A stretch of 64,000 nt of DNA from Atkinsonella hypoxylon (Eukaryota; Ascomycota; Sordariomycetes; Hypocreales; Clavicipitaceae). The stretch is from assembly GCA_000729835.1 (NCBI GenBank), contig JFHB01000048.1:1-64000 (forward strand), given 5' to 3'. A model generated the notes under the pieces. The model ran no database searches and had not been told where the DNA came from. It saw only the letters and a program-made list of their open reading frames with translations. Positions 11,286 to 22,029 of this stretch are shown piece by piece; position 1 is the first letter of the stretch, and each line of letters starts with the position of its first letter. The translations under genes were made by a program, and so were the position numbers.

Positions 11286-12129
11286 ATGTCGACAATCACC
11301 GAGATCACCACGCCCGCCCAGTGGGAGGAGACCCTAACCTCACTTCCACTGTCCACCCTACTTGTCGTCTCGTTCCATGCTCCTTGGGCCGCTCCATGTG
11401 CCCAGATGGCTACGGTTTTGTCGACCTTGGCCGCAGAGTATCCGGTCGAGGATCCGCCCAGTACAAGGTGGGTGTCCATAAATGCTGAAGAACTCAGCGA
11501 CGTCAGCGAGACCTACGACGTCACTGCCGTTCCTTTCCTCGTCCTTATCCGCAACGGCCAGGTCATCGAGACCGTCAGTGGGAGCAGCGCCGTAAAAGTT
11601 AGAAATGCCATCGAAACACACGCTCAGAAAGATGGTCGCGCATCAGCGTCGGCTGCTGCAACTACCAACGGCACCGCGCGGACCGATGCGCCAGCCAAGG
11701 CTGACGAAGTGAACGCCGACCCAGAGAAACCGAAAGAAGAACTATTCAAGCGCCTGGGTGACCTTGTCAAGGCAGCGCCGGTCATGCTATTTATGAAGGG
11801 AACGCCTAGCTCACCCCAGTGCGGCTTTTCAAGACAGATGGTAGGACTGCTTAGAGAGAAGTCGGTTAAATACGGCTTCTTCAATATCCTGGCTGACGAC
11901 GAAGTTCGTCAAGGCTTGAAAGAGTTTGCCGATTGGCCCACCTATCCTCAGTTGTGGATGGATGGTGAGCTCGTCGGCGGTTTGGATATTGTACGTCCTT
12001 TCACATGACCCTTCTTTTCGGTCTCTTCACAATGCTAACGTACATTTTTAGATAAAGGAAGAATTGGGAAACAACGAGGACTTCTTTAAAGCCTACAGTG
12101 TGGGTGGGTCTGCCGACGCCGCTGCTTGA
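11286..12129 (+). CDS. GRX4: Monothiol glutaredoxin Grx3/4 (thioredoxin + glutaredoxin)
   Basis: Two exons (11286-11990, 12052-12129) encode about 260 residues. Multidomain monothiol glutaredoxins bind a 2Fe-2S cluster with glutathione, deliver iron in the cytosol and nucleus, and signal iron status to fungal iron regulators. Residues 1-110 form a thioredoxin-like domain with W-A-A-P-C (34-38) in place of W-C-G-P-C, so it keeps only the second Cys, as expected for this family. An Ala/Thr-rich linker follows, then the glutaredoxin domain (about 150-250) with K-G-T-P and the C-G-F-S active site (179-182), W-P-T-Y-P-Q-L-W and the G-G-x-D-I glutathione-binding motif. The intron (GTACGT...TTTTAG, branch GCTAAC) splits exactly after G-G-L-D-I; the last exon, I-K-E-E-L, restores the expected helix. 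Confidence 0.93.
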
Positions 12130-13631
12130 GGGCTAGCTGCTCCAAGGATTGATGAACGCGGAGGGATGCGTAATGGAGTGCATTTGCCATGGATTTCAAC
12201 CCGATGCCAGAGCAGTACCACAGCGATCTTTGTCTTGTGTGGAGGTTGAGCAGATGGGACTTGGTGGTCGCTACTTGTTCAAGCAACAATGCAGAGGGTA
12301 TTTGGATCAGGCGGCGCAGAAACAAAACGGGACGGCAATGGCGTATAGTGCGTCACTACCCAATGAATCAATGCATGAGTTTCAAACACTCCCAACTGCG
12401 GACTTGGCCTGTCTGTCTCGCGCTTAAACTGTTGCAAGGCACGTTTGTCAGCCACTTGGCAGATAATGGGGATGTAGACTTGGAAAGAGTACCCTAGCGT
12501 TGGAGCAAAGATGTATCGAAAGTAATTTGGTCAGTATTAAGAGTTAGGAGCCTTAATAGCATGCACTGTAGGGACTTGAGGTTACTGCGGACAAAACTGC
12601 CTTCAATCACGGCTCGAGGGTCGATTTTACTCTACAAAAGAGAGCCATTTCACCGGCTGACAAATAGACGGCAGGGTAGGTACCCTTTTCGGGGGGGGGG
12701 GAAGGGGGGGGGGCCAAGAAAATTTGACTTCTGCATGCCCCTCTGGTCCTGGAGGGAGCGGCACGTGTTGTGAGTCACAGCAACTGCACATTAACTACCT
12801 TCCATCGCAGCCAGGGTTGCCCCTCCTGCGAGCCACCAGGATAGGCTTAGCTATAATATAAATATGCTAAGCCAAATCATCTATCTCAATGAATAGAAAT
12901 TTAAAAAGAATAGCCAATTATCTACTTGCATCACCAGGAGCTAGTCCAGATTCGGGGCGTTCAGAACCAGTTAGGCAACCCCTTTGTAAGATCAAGCTGA
13001 CGTTTTCAATGCCTATATCATACCATCCCCCCTTCCTCTGCGCTCTGCCCTCATTCCTGTTCGCTAACGACTAGACAAAGGGTTGGAACTCTTCTTGAGC
13101 CCATTTGCTACTTCGCGATCGTAGACATTTGATGTCTTTGGGGCCTTGAGTCCCCAAAGGGCCTTCCCGACCTAAATCGGCCATTGCTTTTCGAGCTCCT
13201 TCTCGTCACCTATCTACTTTTTATCTAATCTAAGAATTTCAACGCCAAGTCTTGTCACGACTCGACCGTTATAGTCCTATAATTCTTGATTCCTAAGGCT
13301 CTTTCACGATCTGGACAACATTTCCTCGATTTAGGTGCGCGACCAGGTTGTATGTATCTTTGGCATAGTCCCGCCATCATTGGTACGATAAGCCATTGTG
13401 ATTATACCACGCAGGCCTTTAATAGAGTTAGATTTGTTTATTTCGAAACACACTGGAACTTCTTGGCAGACAAGTTGCATTTCGAGGTGGGATATCTTGG
13501 CATTTGTTGGAGTAGAAAACCGGCGCAGTGACAATCAAGGGTTAACGTGGGCTCTCTGGTCTTGAATTGCAAGCAACGCTTTTAGGCCGCTTCGCTTCTC
13601 TCAACACTATCTCTCTCCAACATCAGCAGCT
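12130..13631. other. Intergenic, AT-rich patch and G-runs
   Basis: No coding frame is supported. There are G-runs at about 12690-12713 and an AT-rich stretch (about 12845-12920) with an 8-bp inverted repeat GGCTTAGC (12844-12851) / GCTAAGCC (12866-12873). The last 200 bases are pyrimidine-rich and form the probable 5' UTR of the Zn2Cys6 gene. Confidence 0.45.
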
Positions 13632-16333
13632 ATGACGCCAACAACCCCTTCGGCAAACTCGTCCACTGGCGGGCGGTCTCCGGAGGAACAATTTCGTGTT
13701 GTTCGGAAGCGCAACCGAGTGCCCCTAAGCTGTTATCCATGCAGGACAAGAAAGTAGGTGCAAGAATGTTTTGAACTTTATCGGAGAGGTTCATGGCTAA
13801 TAGCTTTTCCTAGGCTGTAAGTTGATTGCGGAGAATAGAGTCATTGCATGTGTTAACCCACGCAACAGCAAATGCGACCGAAATCATCCTTGCAGTAACT
13901 GCACCAAGCGCGAGGGCATGAACACCACGGCTTGTTCCTATGCGGCTCCAGCCTCACGCAAGAAATACCAAAATCAAGGTGAATCCAGTCCCGATGACAT
14001 GCAGAACAGGATAGACCGGCTCGAGGGATTGGTTTTATCGTTGATGCATAGTGGAGCGAATGTTGACACAAGCGGTCCGCCAACCAGCATTTCTACATCA
14101 CAATCTGTTACCGACAGCGGCTCTTCGCAACTCCGACAACAGTGTGAAGAAGAGGCCGTGATGGCCGATGACGAGAGCGACGTGGATGATCACCTGGCCA
14201 AATCTATTGGTATACTGAAAGTTGATGCTGACAAGGGCAAGTCGATGTACATTGGTCGAGAACATTGGCATTTGATTCTCTCCGATATCTCCGAAGTCAA
14301 GAACTACTTCATTAGTCACAAAAAGGAGTTTGAAACGAGTTACGAGAAGGTGCGGTCGTCTAAGCCCGCCACTGCTAGAGAGGGCCCAACGCTCTTGTTT
14401 GGAGCAACACCTGCTTCTGAGGCAGAGCTCAGAGCAGAACTGCCGCACAAATCTATCGTGCTGGCGCTTTGTAGTCGGTACTTCAACTCCTTGGACAATG
14501 CCGTCGGTATTATTCATGGACCGGCCTTTCTACAACAACTGCGGGATCATTGGCAAGATCCGTCCAAAACACCCCTCATGTGGCTAGGTTTACTATACTC
14601 AGTGCTATGCCTCGCCATGCTGAGCTATCACAAAGTTGGCGACGAGCCTGCAGAATGGCGAGGTCGAACTTTGGAAAGGGCGGCAGAGTATCGGCTGCGA
14701 ACCGTTCAGTGCTTGATGAAGGCCGACTACACCAAGCCGGTGGAGTATACGGTGGAAACGATGTTACTGTACGTTTTCGGCGAGTATGCGGTTAGATGGG
14801 ACGCAGATCTAGGACTCTGGATGATTGTTTCCTTGATTATTCGAATAGCTTTTCGCATGGGCTATCACAGAGATGCGAAATGGTTTCCATCTCTAACCCC
14901 ATTTCAGGCGGTATGTACCGATATCGGAATCGAGCTCATTGATGCCAACCACTTTAGACTCTGAATATCTAACGCTTTGCTTAGGAAATGAGACGACGGA
15001 CATGGGCATTAGTTCGCATGGCGGATGTCATATTCTCTCACCAGGTGTCATTACCTAATATGATCTACGACCACGACTGTGATACACAACTGCCAAATAA
15101 TATTTATGATGACGAGTTCAACCTCAATAGCAAGGAATTGCCGCCCTCACGGCCAGTGACGGAAGCAGCTCCGGTTTCATACATGATAGCTAAGGCAAGA
15201 CTCTGTATTGAGTTTGGCAATATTCTCCAAGCCACGAACCGAGTGGACAAAGCAGTTTCTTACGATGAAATAATTCGTTTCGATGCCAAAGTTCGACAAA
15301 TCATGCAAGAGCTGCCACCGCATCTGAAACTTGGCTCATTGGCCGGTTCTCGGGATTCGGTTACACTGATCATGGCCAGGTTCAACATTGACATTCTGTC
15401 GCAAAAAATCATATGTCTTTTGCATAGGAAGTATCTATCTAGGGCGCGACAAAATCCAAGATATGCCCACTCGAGGAGGAGTGCTATCTCAGCGTCTCTT
15501 CAAGCCTTGGAGCATTTGCAGACGCTTCATCGCGAGTCTCAGAGCAACGGTCGACTGCAGAATGTCAGCTGGTACGTGAAGTCCATCGCAGCTAAGGAGT
15601 TTGTCTTGCCGGCTATGCTTATCGTTTTGGATCTTCACTACGATAACCTGGCCAGCCAGTCCGGCTTAGCTGATGACTCAGAGGGAGCATTCCGCTGGTC
15701 ACCCGAGCAACGAGCCAAGATGGTAAGCTCTCTGGAAGATGCAGCGATGATCTGGAGGAGCCTCGCAGACGGATCGGTGGAGGCGTACAAGGGCGCGAAA
15801 ACAGTGGAGATTATGCTTCAAAAGCTCAAAGAACCTACAGAGAAGTCGATGGGTTCGGCAAATTCCCAATCCGAGGTGCCATCGTCGCTCATAGACAGCA
15901 CAGCTATGGATCCATTGATGCCGCCGTTTGGAGCAAGAACTGTGCTCGAGGAGGGTTTACCCGATTTCAGCACCGGTCTCAGCCCGTTCCCTAATACCAA
16001 CAGCAGTGCCTTTATGGGAATGGAATCCAGCCTTCCAGCACCGGCACTGGGCGAGTTCCCTGTAGACGGCGTTATGAATCCTCCGGGACCCCAGTCGCCG
16101 TTTTCGATGTTCACCGACATCGGCACGGCATCAGCATCCGGGCCTGACTTGGCCACCGATTTCGACTGGGTATGTTCACTCCTAAATGCTTTGATGGAAT
16201 TTCGCGCTCTGACTAACATCGAATATAGGGTGCCTTTGAGAATTACGCGCAGATGGCGAACTGGGGGGCAGACCAAAGCTTTCAAATCTACGGAGGAGAA
16301 GCGAGTGAGAACAATATGATGAATACGCAGTAG
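13632..16333 (+). CDS. Zn2Cys6 transcription factor with fungal_trans domain
   Basis: Five exons (13632-13753, 13814-13816, 13869-14910, 14985-16169, 16229-16333) encode about 818 residues. The N-terminal binuclear zinc cluster is C34-x2-C37-x6-C44-x5-C50-x2-C53-x10-C64, with R-T-R-K-L-K-C-D-R after the second Cys. The canonical x6 spacing is obtained only if a 3-nt exon (GCT, 13814-13816) is included between two introns of 60 and 52 nt. A fungal_trans domain follows (about 220-480), with the P-F-Q-A-E-M-R-R-R-T-W signature that spans intron 3. Introns 3 and 4 (GTATGT donors) are both needed: the last restores D-W-G-A-F-E-N-Y and a TAG. Such proteins bind DNA in the nucleus and control pathway genes; the target is unknown and no biosynthetic neighbours suggest one. 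Confidence 0.88.
13814..13816 (+). other. Candidate 3-nt microexon (GCT)
   Basis: The three bases GCT are flanked by a good acceptor (TTTTCCTAG, branch GCTAAT) and a perfect donor (GTAAGT). Joining AA, GCT and C gives codons AAG CTC, so Lys41-Leu42 of the zinc cluster are produced and the C-x6-C spacing becomes canonical. Confidence 0.8.
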
Positions 16334-17636
16334 AGACGTCTCCAATAAATTCAGAAACGCTTTTATAATGTATATGGACAATGACTCATTCTGCTCGCTC
16401 AGAACTTTTGCGCATACCATTTATGTGACCAGCATTTTCAAATTTCATACAAAAGAACAAGTATCTTGCGCCTATTCCATTTGGGTACCATTGGATGGCG
16501 ACGTGTATTCTACATGATACGGGGCAGCAAGTTACATTAACAGCACCAAGGTTACAGTGTAGTCAGCGAACTCGGTCGGCTATTTAGACCAGGTATGATC
16601 GAGTCATGTACATTCAACATCTCATCTACCGCTCTATCAATGTGGATAGACGCAAAGACAAGCTCAATCAGACTAGTACCGAGCAAAGGCAGTAAGGCTA
16701 CGCGTCTGATTGTAGCGAAATTCGGTCCAGTGCGGCAGCAGTCGACTTGGGCACTTGGACACCTATGGAGCTTGATGAGGCTTAGGCATTCGAGTCATCT
16801 CGTGACCACATGGCCGATCTATGCCGCTTCGGCAGGTAACTAGCTTTGTTGGAGGAATTGTGTCAGGCTTGATGGACTTGGCGGTGCATGTAGATGAACG
16901 AGGAGAGGAAGACTTGTGGAAAGGTAAATGTTGAAATTGATCAGCACTGCAACAGGACGATCAATGCGGCTGCATTAGACTGCTCCGTTCAATAAAGGCA
17001 TCGTACGATTCCTACATTCAACATGAAGACAGATGCACAAATGTATTGCAACAGGCTTGAGGTTTCTTGATTCCTAGAGAAAAGACATCATATCGGGCCG
17101 AATGGAACTTGGTAAATACGCAAAAGGCAATGCCATGTCCCCTTGCATTGCCGCTTCCTTTATTCCTGTCCCTAGCTCGACCAAGATTATTGAGCGGCGT
17201 GGCATGTGAAATGATGAGAGCGTTTTCCTTCTGTTCCTCCTTCTTTTCTCTCGCGATCCAAGTAAAACCACGTCATTTCCCCAGCCATCCTCCGCAATAG
17301 TGTTACAATGATAGATCAGTGTACAGAGATACAAAAACAGTTGATGACTCTTTTAACTTGCCACATGATGCATACAAGTCATTCGTCATCCTTTCATGTC
17401 ATGAAGCACCCTTCTTTGATCGCCCCCTCTTTATGCTCTAAATCCTAGAGCACGGAACTAAAGTGACCAAGAGAAACCGTAATAAGAAAAGCCAAGACAA
17501 TAGCCCTCACCATAAGGACACTTTAATCCCTCTACTATTCTTTGTTCATGCGACAGATGAGGAAAGCCGCAGGCGAGTACGATGTTGCAAACCCACCAGG
17601 AGATGAGTACTAATGTTGCTGGAAACCGGTTCTTCT
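16334..17636. other. Intergenic, convergent 3' ends
   Basis: This region holds the 3' UTRs of the Zn2Cys6 gene (AATAAA-like signal near 16346) and of DNM1. I see nothing else. Confidence 0.45.
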
Positions 17637-20230
17637 TTATAACACTTCACCAATGATTTTGGCGGCTTCTCTGTATGTTTGGAGGAGGTTTTCGCACTTT
17701 TCGCGCTCCTTCTTAACACCATCGTCTTCGTACAACAACTCCTCAAATAAGCTTTCTTTGTACAATTCGCTGACAAGACGATTCTGTACTACATCCTTGG
17801 AATGATTGACGAGAAGGTGCATGATGGCCTTGGGAACTTGGTCGGCAATGGATTCTCGGACAATATTAAAGTAGGAGGAGATCAGCGCTCGAATGAGTTC
17901 GGTCTCCATGGCTTCACGGTCTGTCATGGCGGGCTCATTGGACTCTCCCTGAAAGACACGAGATTAGTATAAATTAAACAGCATGCAACAAAGCCACATC
18001 CAGTCACTTACAAGATGCGACGCTAGGCCATAGCTTCTTGAAGTAGGGTCGTAGTCGTCGGTGTGAGTGGGCGCTGGTCGATGCGGAATTTTCTCTTCTC
18101 GTCGAATGGATTGTGATATGCTCGGCTCGGATGACTGGCTGATGTGTCTGGCAGCATTTGCTGCGGGGCTTCCAGGCAAGGCATTATTGGCAATACCATC
18201 TTTGCCGAAGAAGTAGTTGAGGAATGTGTCTCGGGCTCCGCCAAGTCCCTGGCCATTGAGGCGTGATGGAGAATTTGGACGAATACCATTGACCGCCGCG
18301 GCTATGCTGCCGCGAGCGCTTTCGTGAACAGCGGGCGATAAGCTACGACCTGGTTTTGAGGTACTCTTGTGTGCGTTCTCCTTCTCTGCAGCAGCGCCGT
18401 CTTCGCCATCCTCGGTCGGGTCGGCGCCGCTAAGGCCGAGCTCTTTCAGGCGGCGCTTTTCACGGCGATCACGTTCTTCTTGAATCAAACGTTTTCGTTC
18501 CCGCTCCTGCTTCGCGCTGACAACATTACTCATTGCAGCCGCAGCGCCGAGGAAGTTGGGGTGGTTCGTGTTGATATATGCGCGTTGAATGGAAATGAGA
18601 GACTCGACATAGGAAGAAGCCGGACCCAGCCGCTCACGAAGTAAATCCGACACCGTCTCGATCAGCTTAGCCTGCAGTCTCGGGTACCGGGAAAGCTCTG
18701 TAGATCCACAAGTATGGCAAATCTTGATGAGTTCTTCGTAGACGAGTTCCACGCAACGTTGGCTTGGAATTTCCAGCAGCTTAATCTGAGGTTTGACCAG
18801 GAGGTCAAAGGCCATTTCAGGAACGAATAGACTGGGTCGAGGTCCGGTAGAATTTCGAATCGCCGTGCGAATATCTAGTGATGAGAGGTTCGAAGTTGGG
18901 TCAATTGTTTCAAGAGAGCTTCCAAAGACTGAGTTGAAGATGTAGTAGATGCGGGCACCGCCACACAACTCTTTTGTGGAAATTTCTGAAGAAGTACCGT
19001 CAATCGAGGAAATAAAGGCGGTTGCAAAGCGAGTCATCTGCTGCAAAATGAGGGAACCTCTGTGCTCCTTGCCACTAAAATGCATGTCGCCGTAGCCTGC
19101 AAGCTCCTGCTGAGTCTGTCCCATTAATGTATTCAGACGAGCTTTGATGTCGGGCAACCGTTCTCGGATGTGTGCCATGAGTGTAGTATTCAAGGTCTTG
19201 GCCAGAAATTTGGTACCGCATCGCGTCGAAATATTACGGTAAGCAGGGTGATGCTTGAAAAAGTCCATTTCTGCCTGCAAGGCTTCGTCCATAGGCTTGT
19301 TGCCCTGGATATCCTGCTGCGAACGATTCACAACTCCAATGAATCCAAGCTTCAAGGGATACACACGTCCTGACAAAATGTCAAGCGCGTTCGTTCCATG
19401 ATCCATAAGATCTAATTTCGTGAGGACGCCAATGGTTCGTCTGCCAAGAGGGTCCACATGTCGAGCAAGTTTCAAGGCCTCCGAGTTGACAATGTCGACA
19501 TTAGCGGGTGAAACAGCCAAAATGAGACTGTTGGGCTTGGCAATGTATTCGGAAATGAGATTTCTTGTTTGCTTCTCGATGTCGGTAGGCTGGTCACCAA
19601 TAGGAACCTAGCACTTGACAGTTAGACAATTCACCATTGGTGGGAAACGGCTTATCTGGTCATGACTAAAGTCTTCCTAAACCTACCTTAGTCAAGCCGG
19701 GTAAGTCGACCAGCGTCAGGTTCAGAACATGAGGGGAATAGATCTTGAGGTTAATGGGCTGCCTGTTGATACCCTTATTGCTTCCTGCGACTCGAGCCGT
19801 TTCGTTCTCAATTTCTCGCTTGACGTCGGAAAAATCCGTGAAGCGACGGTTGGGAATATGGTGAAACTCGGCCCATTCAGATCGGCGAGCAGCATCGGGA
19901 GACCTGTAGGGATCAAGGGCCGGATCGGGTGCATTGTCATCCTCGGGAACGTTGATGAGCTGAAGAATCAGGGGCCGACGGGTGACGATGCCGCTTCCTC
20001 TGGGGAGGAAGTCTCGGCCCACAATGTTTTCCAGGACAGACGATTTACCAGCCGACTGCGAACCGACGACGACCTAGAAGAACAGCATCAGCAAGGGGCG
20101 ACGAGCCGAGAAGAGCCTCTGGGCTGCATACGATCTGTGGTAGATCCAAGGAGTCGCTGCCGATGGTATTGAACACCAGGTCTTGCAGTTTGTTGACGGT
20201 GCCGAGCAAGTCCTCGCCGAGGGCAGCCAT
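17637..20230 (-). CDS. DNM1: Dynamin-related GTPase Dnm1 (mitochondrial/peroxisomal fission)
   Basis: Four exons (20230-20132, 20073-19687, 19607-18012, 17948-17637) encode about 797 residues. Dnm1 assembles on mitochondria and peroxisomes through adaptors and constricts them using GTP. The start M-A-A-L-G-E-D-L-L and [13 protein letters not shown] match Dnm1 rather than Vps1. GTPase motifs: G1 G-S-Q-S-A-G-K-S (37-44; the first intron precedes V-V-V-G), G3 D-L-P-G-L-T-K, G4 T-K-L-D-L-M-D. The stalk is followed by an acidic/basic variable insert ([12 protein letters not shown]) typical of Dnm1, and the C-terminal exon carries the GED ([15 protein letters not shown]). All three introns have GT...AG ends and preserve frame. 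The gene is divergent from COX19 with a 754-bp spacer. Confidence 0.93.
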
Positions 20231-20984
20231 GACAACGGATGTGCGTGCAGTCAAGACTGCGGCAGTGAGAGGTTGAACAACAAGGACTAGAAGAATTCGG
20301 GGGATGCAGAAGACGACACCCGCAGTTGTTAGATGGCCCGGGGCCCAAGGAGAGAATTACAAGCAGGCGCGGTGGGTGGATATGCGTTGCGCGTCGACAT
20401 GAATTTGCTCTTCTGATTCCTGAATGCTTCAGAATCAAGGAAGCGCAATGGAGCGCGGCATGACTGGCCAGCTTCACGTGTGGGGGCCGCCTTTACCTGC
20501 GCCAGGCTCCAGCCATCCGCCATCCAGCCAGGACAGCTGGGGGCGTCGACGAGCCAGTGGCTTGAGTCGCACGTCGGGTAATATCATCACTTAAATTGAA
20601 TGCCAAAGTGCCTGCCACTCTGCCCGGATACTGTTTATTATTCACCAAGTTCTCTACGGATACTGTTAGGTGAGGTGAGGTGAGGTGAGGTGAGGTGAGG
20701 TCAGGTCAGGTCAGGTGAGGTCAGGTCAGGTGAGGTCAGGTTGGGTAGGTAGTTTGGCATAAGTTGTTGACCTTACTCGCGAATGACAGCTGGCCCACTC
20801 GCCCTCTCTCTCTTCCAGCTGGCAAAGTCAGTGTTTGTTCATGCACTTGCTTCGCGTGGCGCGTGCTCCGTCTCCGCCACACCTTCGACACGAGTTTCGT
20901 CGACTCTCGCAGTCGCAGTCGCACCCGCAGTGCAGCCGCCATGATCTGAACGCATCAGATCACATAATACTGCTCGTCCAAACT
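20231..20984. promoter_or_regulatory. Divergent promoter DNM1 / COX19 with pentamer array
   Basis: This spacer separates two divergent genes for mitochondrial proteins. It contains the AGGTG/AGGTC tandem array (20668-20742) and no gene. Promoter assignment rests on position only. Confidence 0.5.
20668..20742 (+). repeat. AGGTS pentamer tandem array (15 units)
   Basis: Fifteen consecutive 5-bp units fill 75 bp: six AGGTG, three AGGTC, then mixed AGGTG/AGGTC, and a final AGGTT. The only variable position is the fifth base. It lies between the divergent DNM1 and COX19 starts. Confidence 0.95.
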
Positions 20985-21563
20985 ATGAGTACATTCGGTA
21001 GCCCGGGGAAGCTGCCATCCACGAGACCCAATCCGTAAGCCGCCCACTCGACCTGCGTCCAACCTGACCTGTATCTTTTAAGGGAGGAAAATCAAATGAA
21101 TCTGACATGCTCGACACTAGCCCACAACGAGGGAGCTTCCCACTCGACCATGATGGTGCGTGAGACCAAGAGAGAGGACACATCACAGGTCACTCTCATC
21201 TTAAGAGAAACAACAAATAAATCATGCATGCTAATAGGGATTGGTTCCAGGCGAGTGCAAGGACGTCATGACCAAGTATCTTGCTTGCATAAAGAAAGTT
21301 CGTGGTCTCAATGACGACGAGTGCAGGAACCTCGCCAAGGACTATCTATTATGTAGAATGGACCGGTGAGCCTACTTTGATTGAGACTCATCTGAAAGTC
21401 GGAACTAATGGCAGTTCCCTTCGATGTTCTTAGAAATCTTATGGCCAGAGACGAGTTTAAAAACCTGGGGTTCGCAGAGTCAAGCAAATCGAACCATAAT
21501 CACCCGCCGACGAAGCCGCGTTCAGAGCCTGAGAAGGGCGAAAAGGGCCAACTGCGATGGTAG
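20985..21563 (+). CDS. COX19: Cytochrome c oxidase assembly protein Cox19 (twin CX9C)
   Basis: Four exons (20985-21034, 21121-21155, 21251-21365, 21434-21563) encode about 109 residues. Cox19 is an intermembrane-space protein, imported by the Mia40 relay, that helps copper delivery to cytochrome oxidase. The spliced product reads M-S-T-F-G-S-P-G-K-L, P-P-Q-R-G-S-F-P-L-D-H-D-G-E-C, then two CX9C motifs, C-K-D-V-M-T-K-Y-L-A-C and C-R-N-L-A-K-D-Y-L-L-C, then R-M-D-R-N-L-M-A and E-F-K-N-L-G-F, all diagnostic. Exon 2 is only 35 nt and was located by frame plus acceptor (CACTAG) and donor (GTGCGT). The tail is Lys/Glu/Pro-rich and probably disordered. Confidence 0.92.
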
Positions 21564-22029
21564 AACAAAATTTTGTCGAAGATGACTCAGTCGCCGCAGG
21601 TTGTCGGGAGTCATCCAATGTATTTTTTATCTGTATTGATACGTGCCACAATACAACTACCTAATAGCCGGTTCCATTCTATGAAACCCTTCATTGGCCC
21701 GTGCAGTGATTGGCTACTACCCGATAAGAGTCCGAGCGACGCGTTGCCTAGCCAACCGTGCAATTGTGCATCATGTTTCGAGACTAGGCAGTGGCCCACG
21801 TACAAAACCGAAAGTGCGTGCAGTTCACGCCTAGAAGTGCCTAACTCTAACGTATTCAGGATCAACACACTTCTTCAGACTCACTCTGCATCATCTTATC
21901 GATGTTCTAGTGATTGGCATCCCGTACTTGTTTCCATATCCAGTACCTTTCGACTGTTGACTATTCTTCGCCATGAGAAACTCGAGCGGGACCAAGACGC
22001 GGAAGGTGACTCCGCCGTCACCAACCTAC
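21564..22029. other. Intergenic between COX19 and LIM gene
   Basis: This region holds the COX19 3' UTR and the promoter of the LIM-domain gene, both on the plus strand. No other feature is seen. Confidence 0.45.

Noticed and set aside
4489..12825. Shared GGCAACCCTGGCT in inverse orientation near 4491 and 12813
   Set aside because: Only about 13 bp match and no further similarity or element boundaries were visible.
20668..20742. AGGTCA-like half sites as nuclear-receptor elements
   Set aside because: Ascomycetes have no classical nuclear receptors; the array is better described as a 5-bp tandem repeat.
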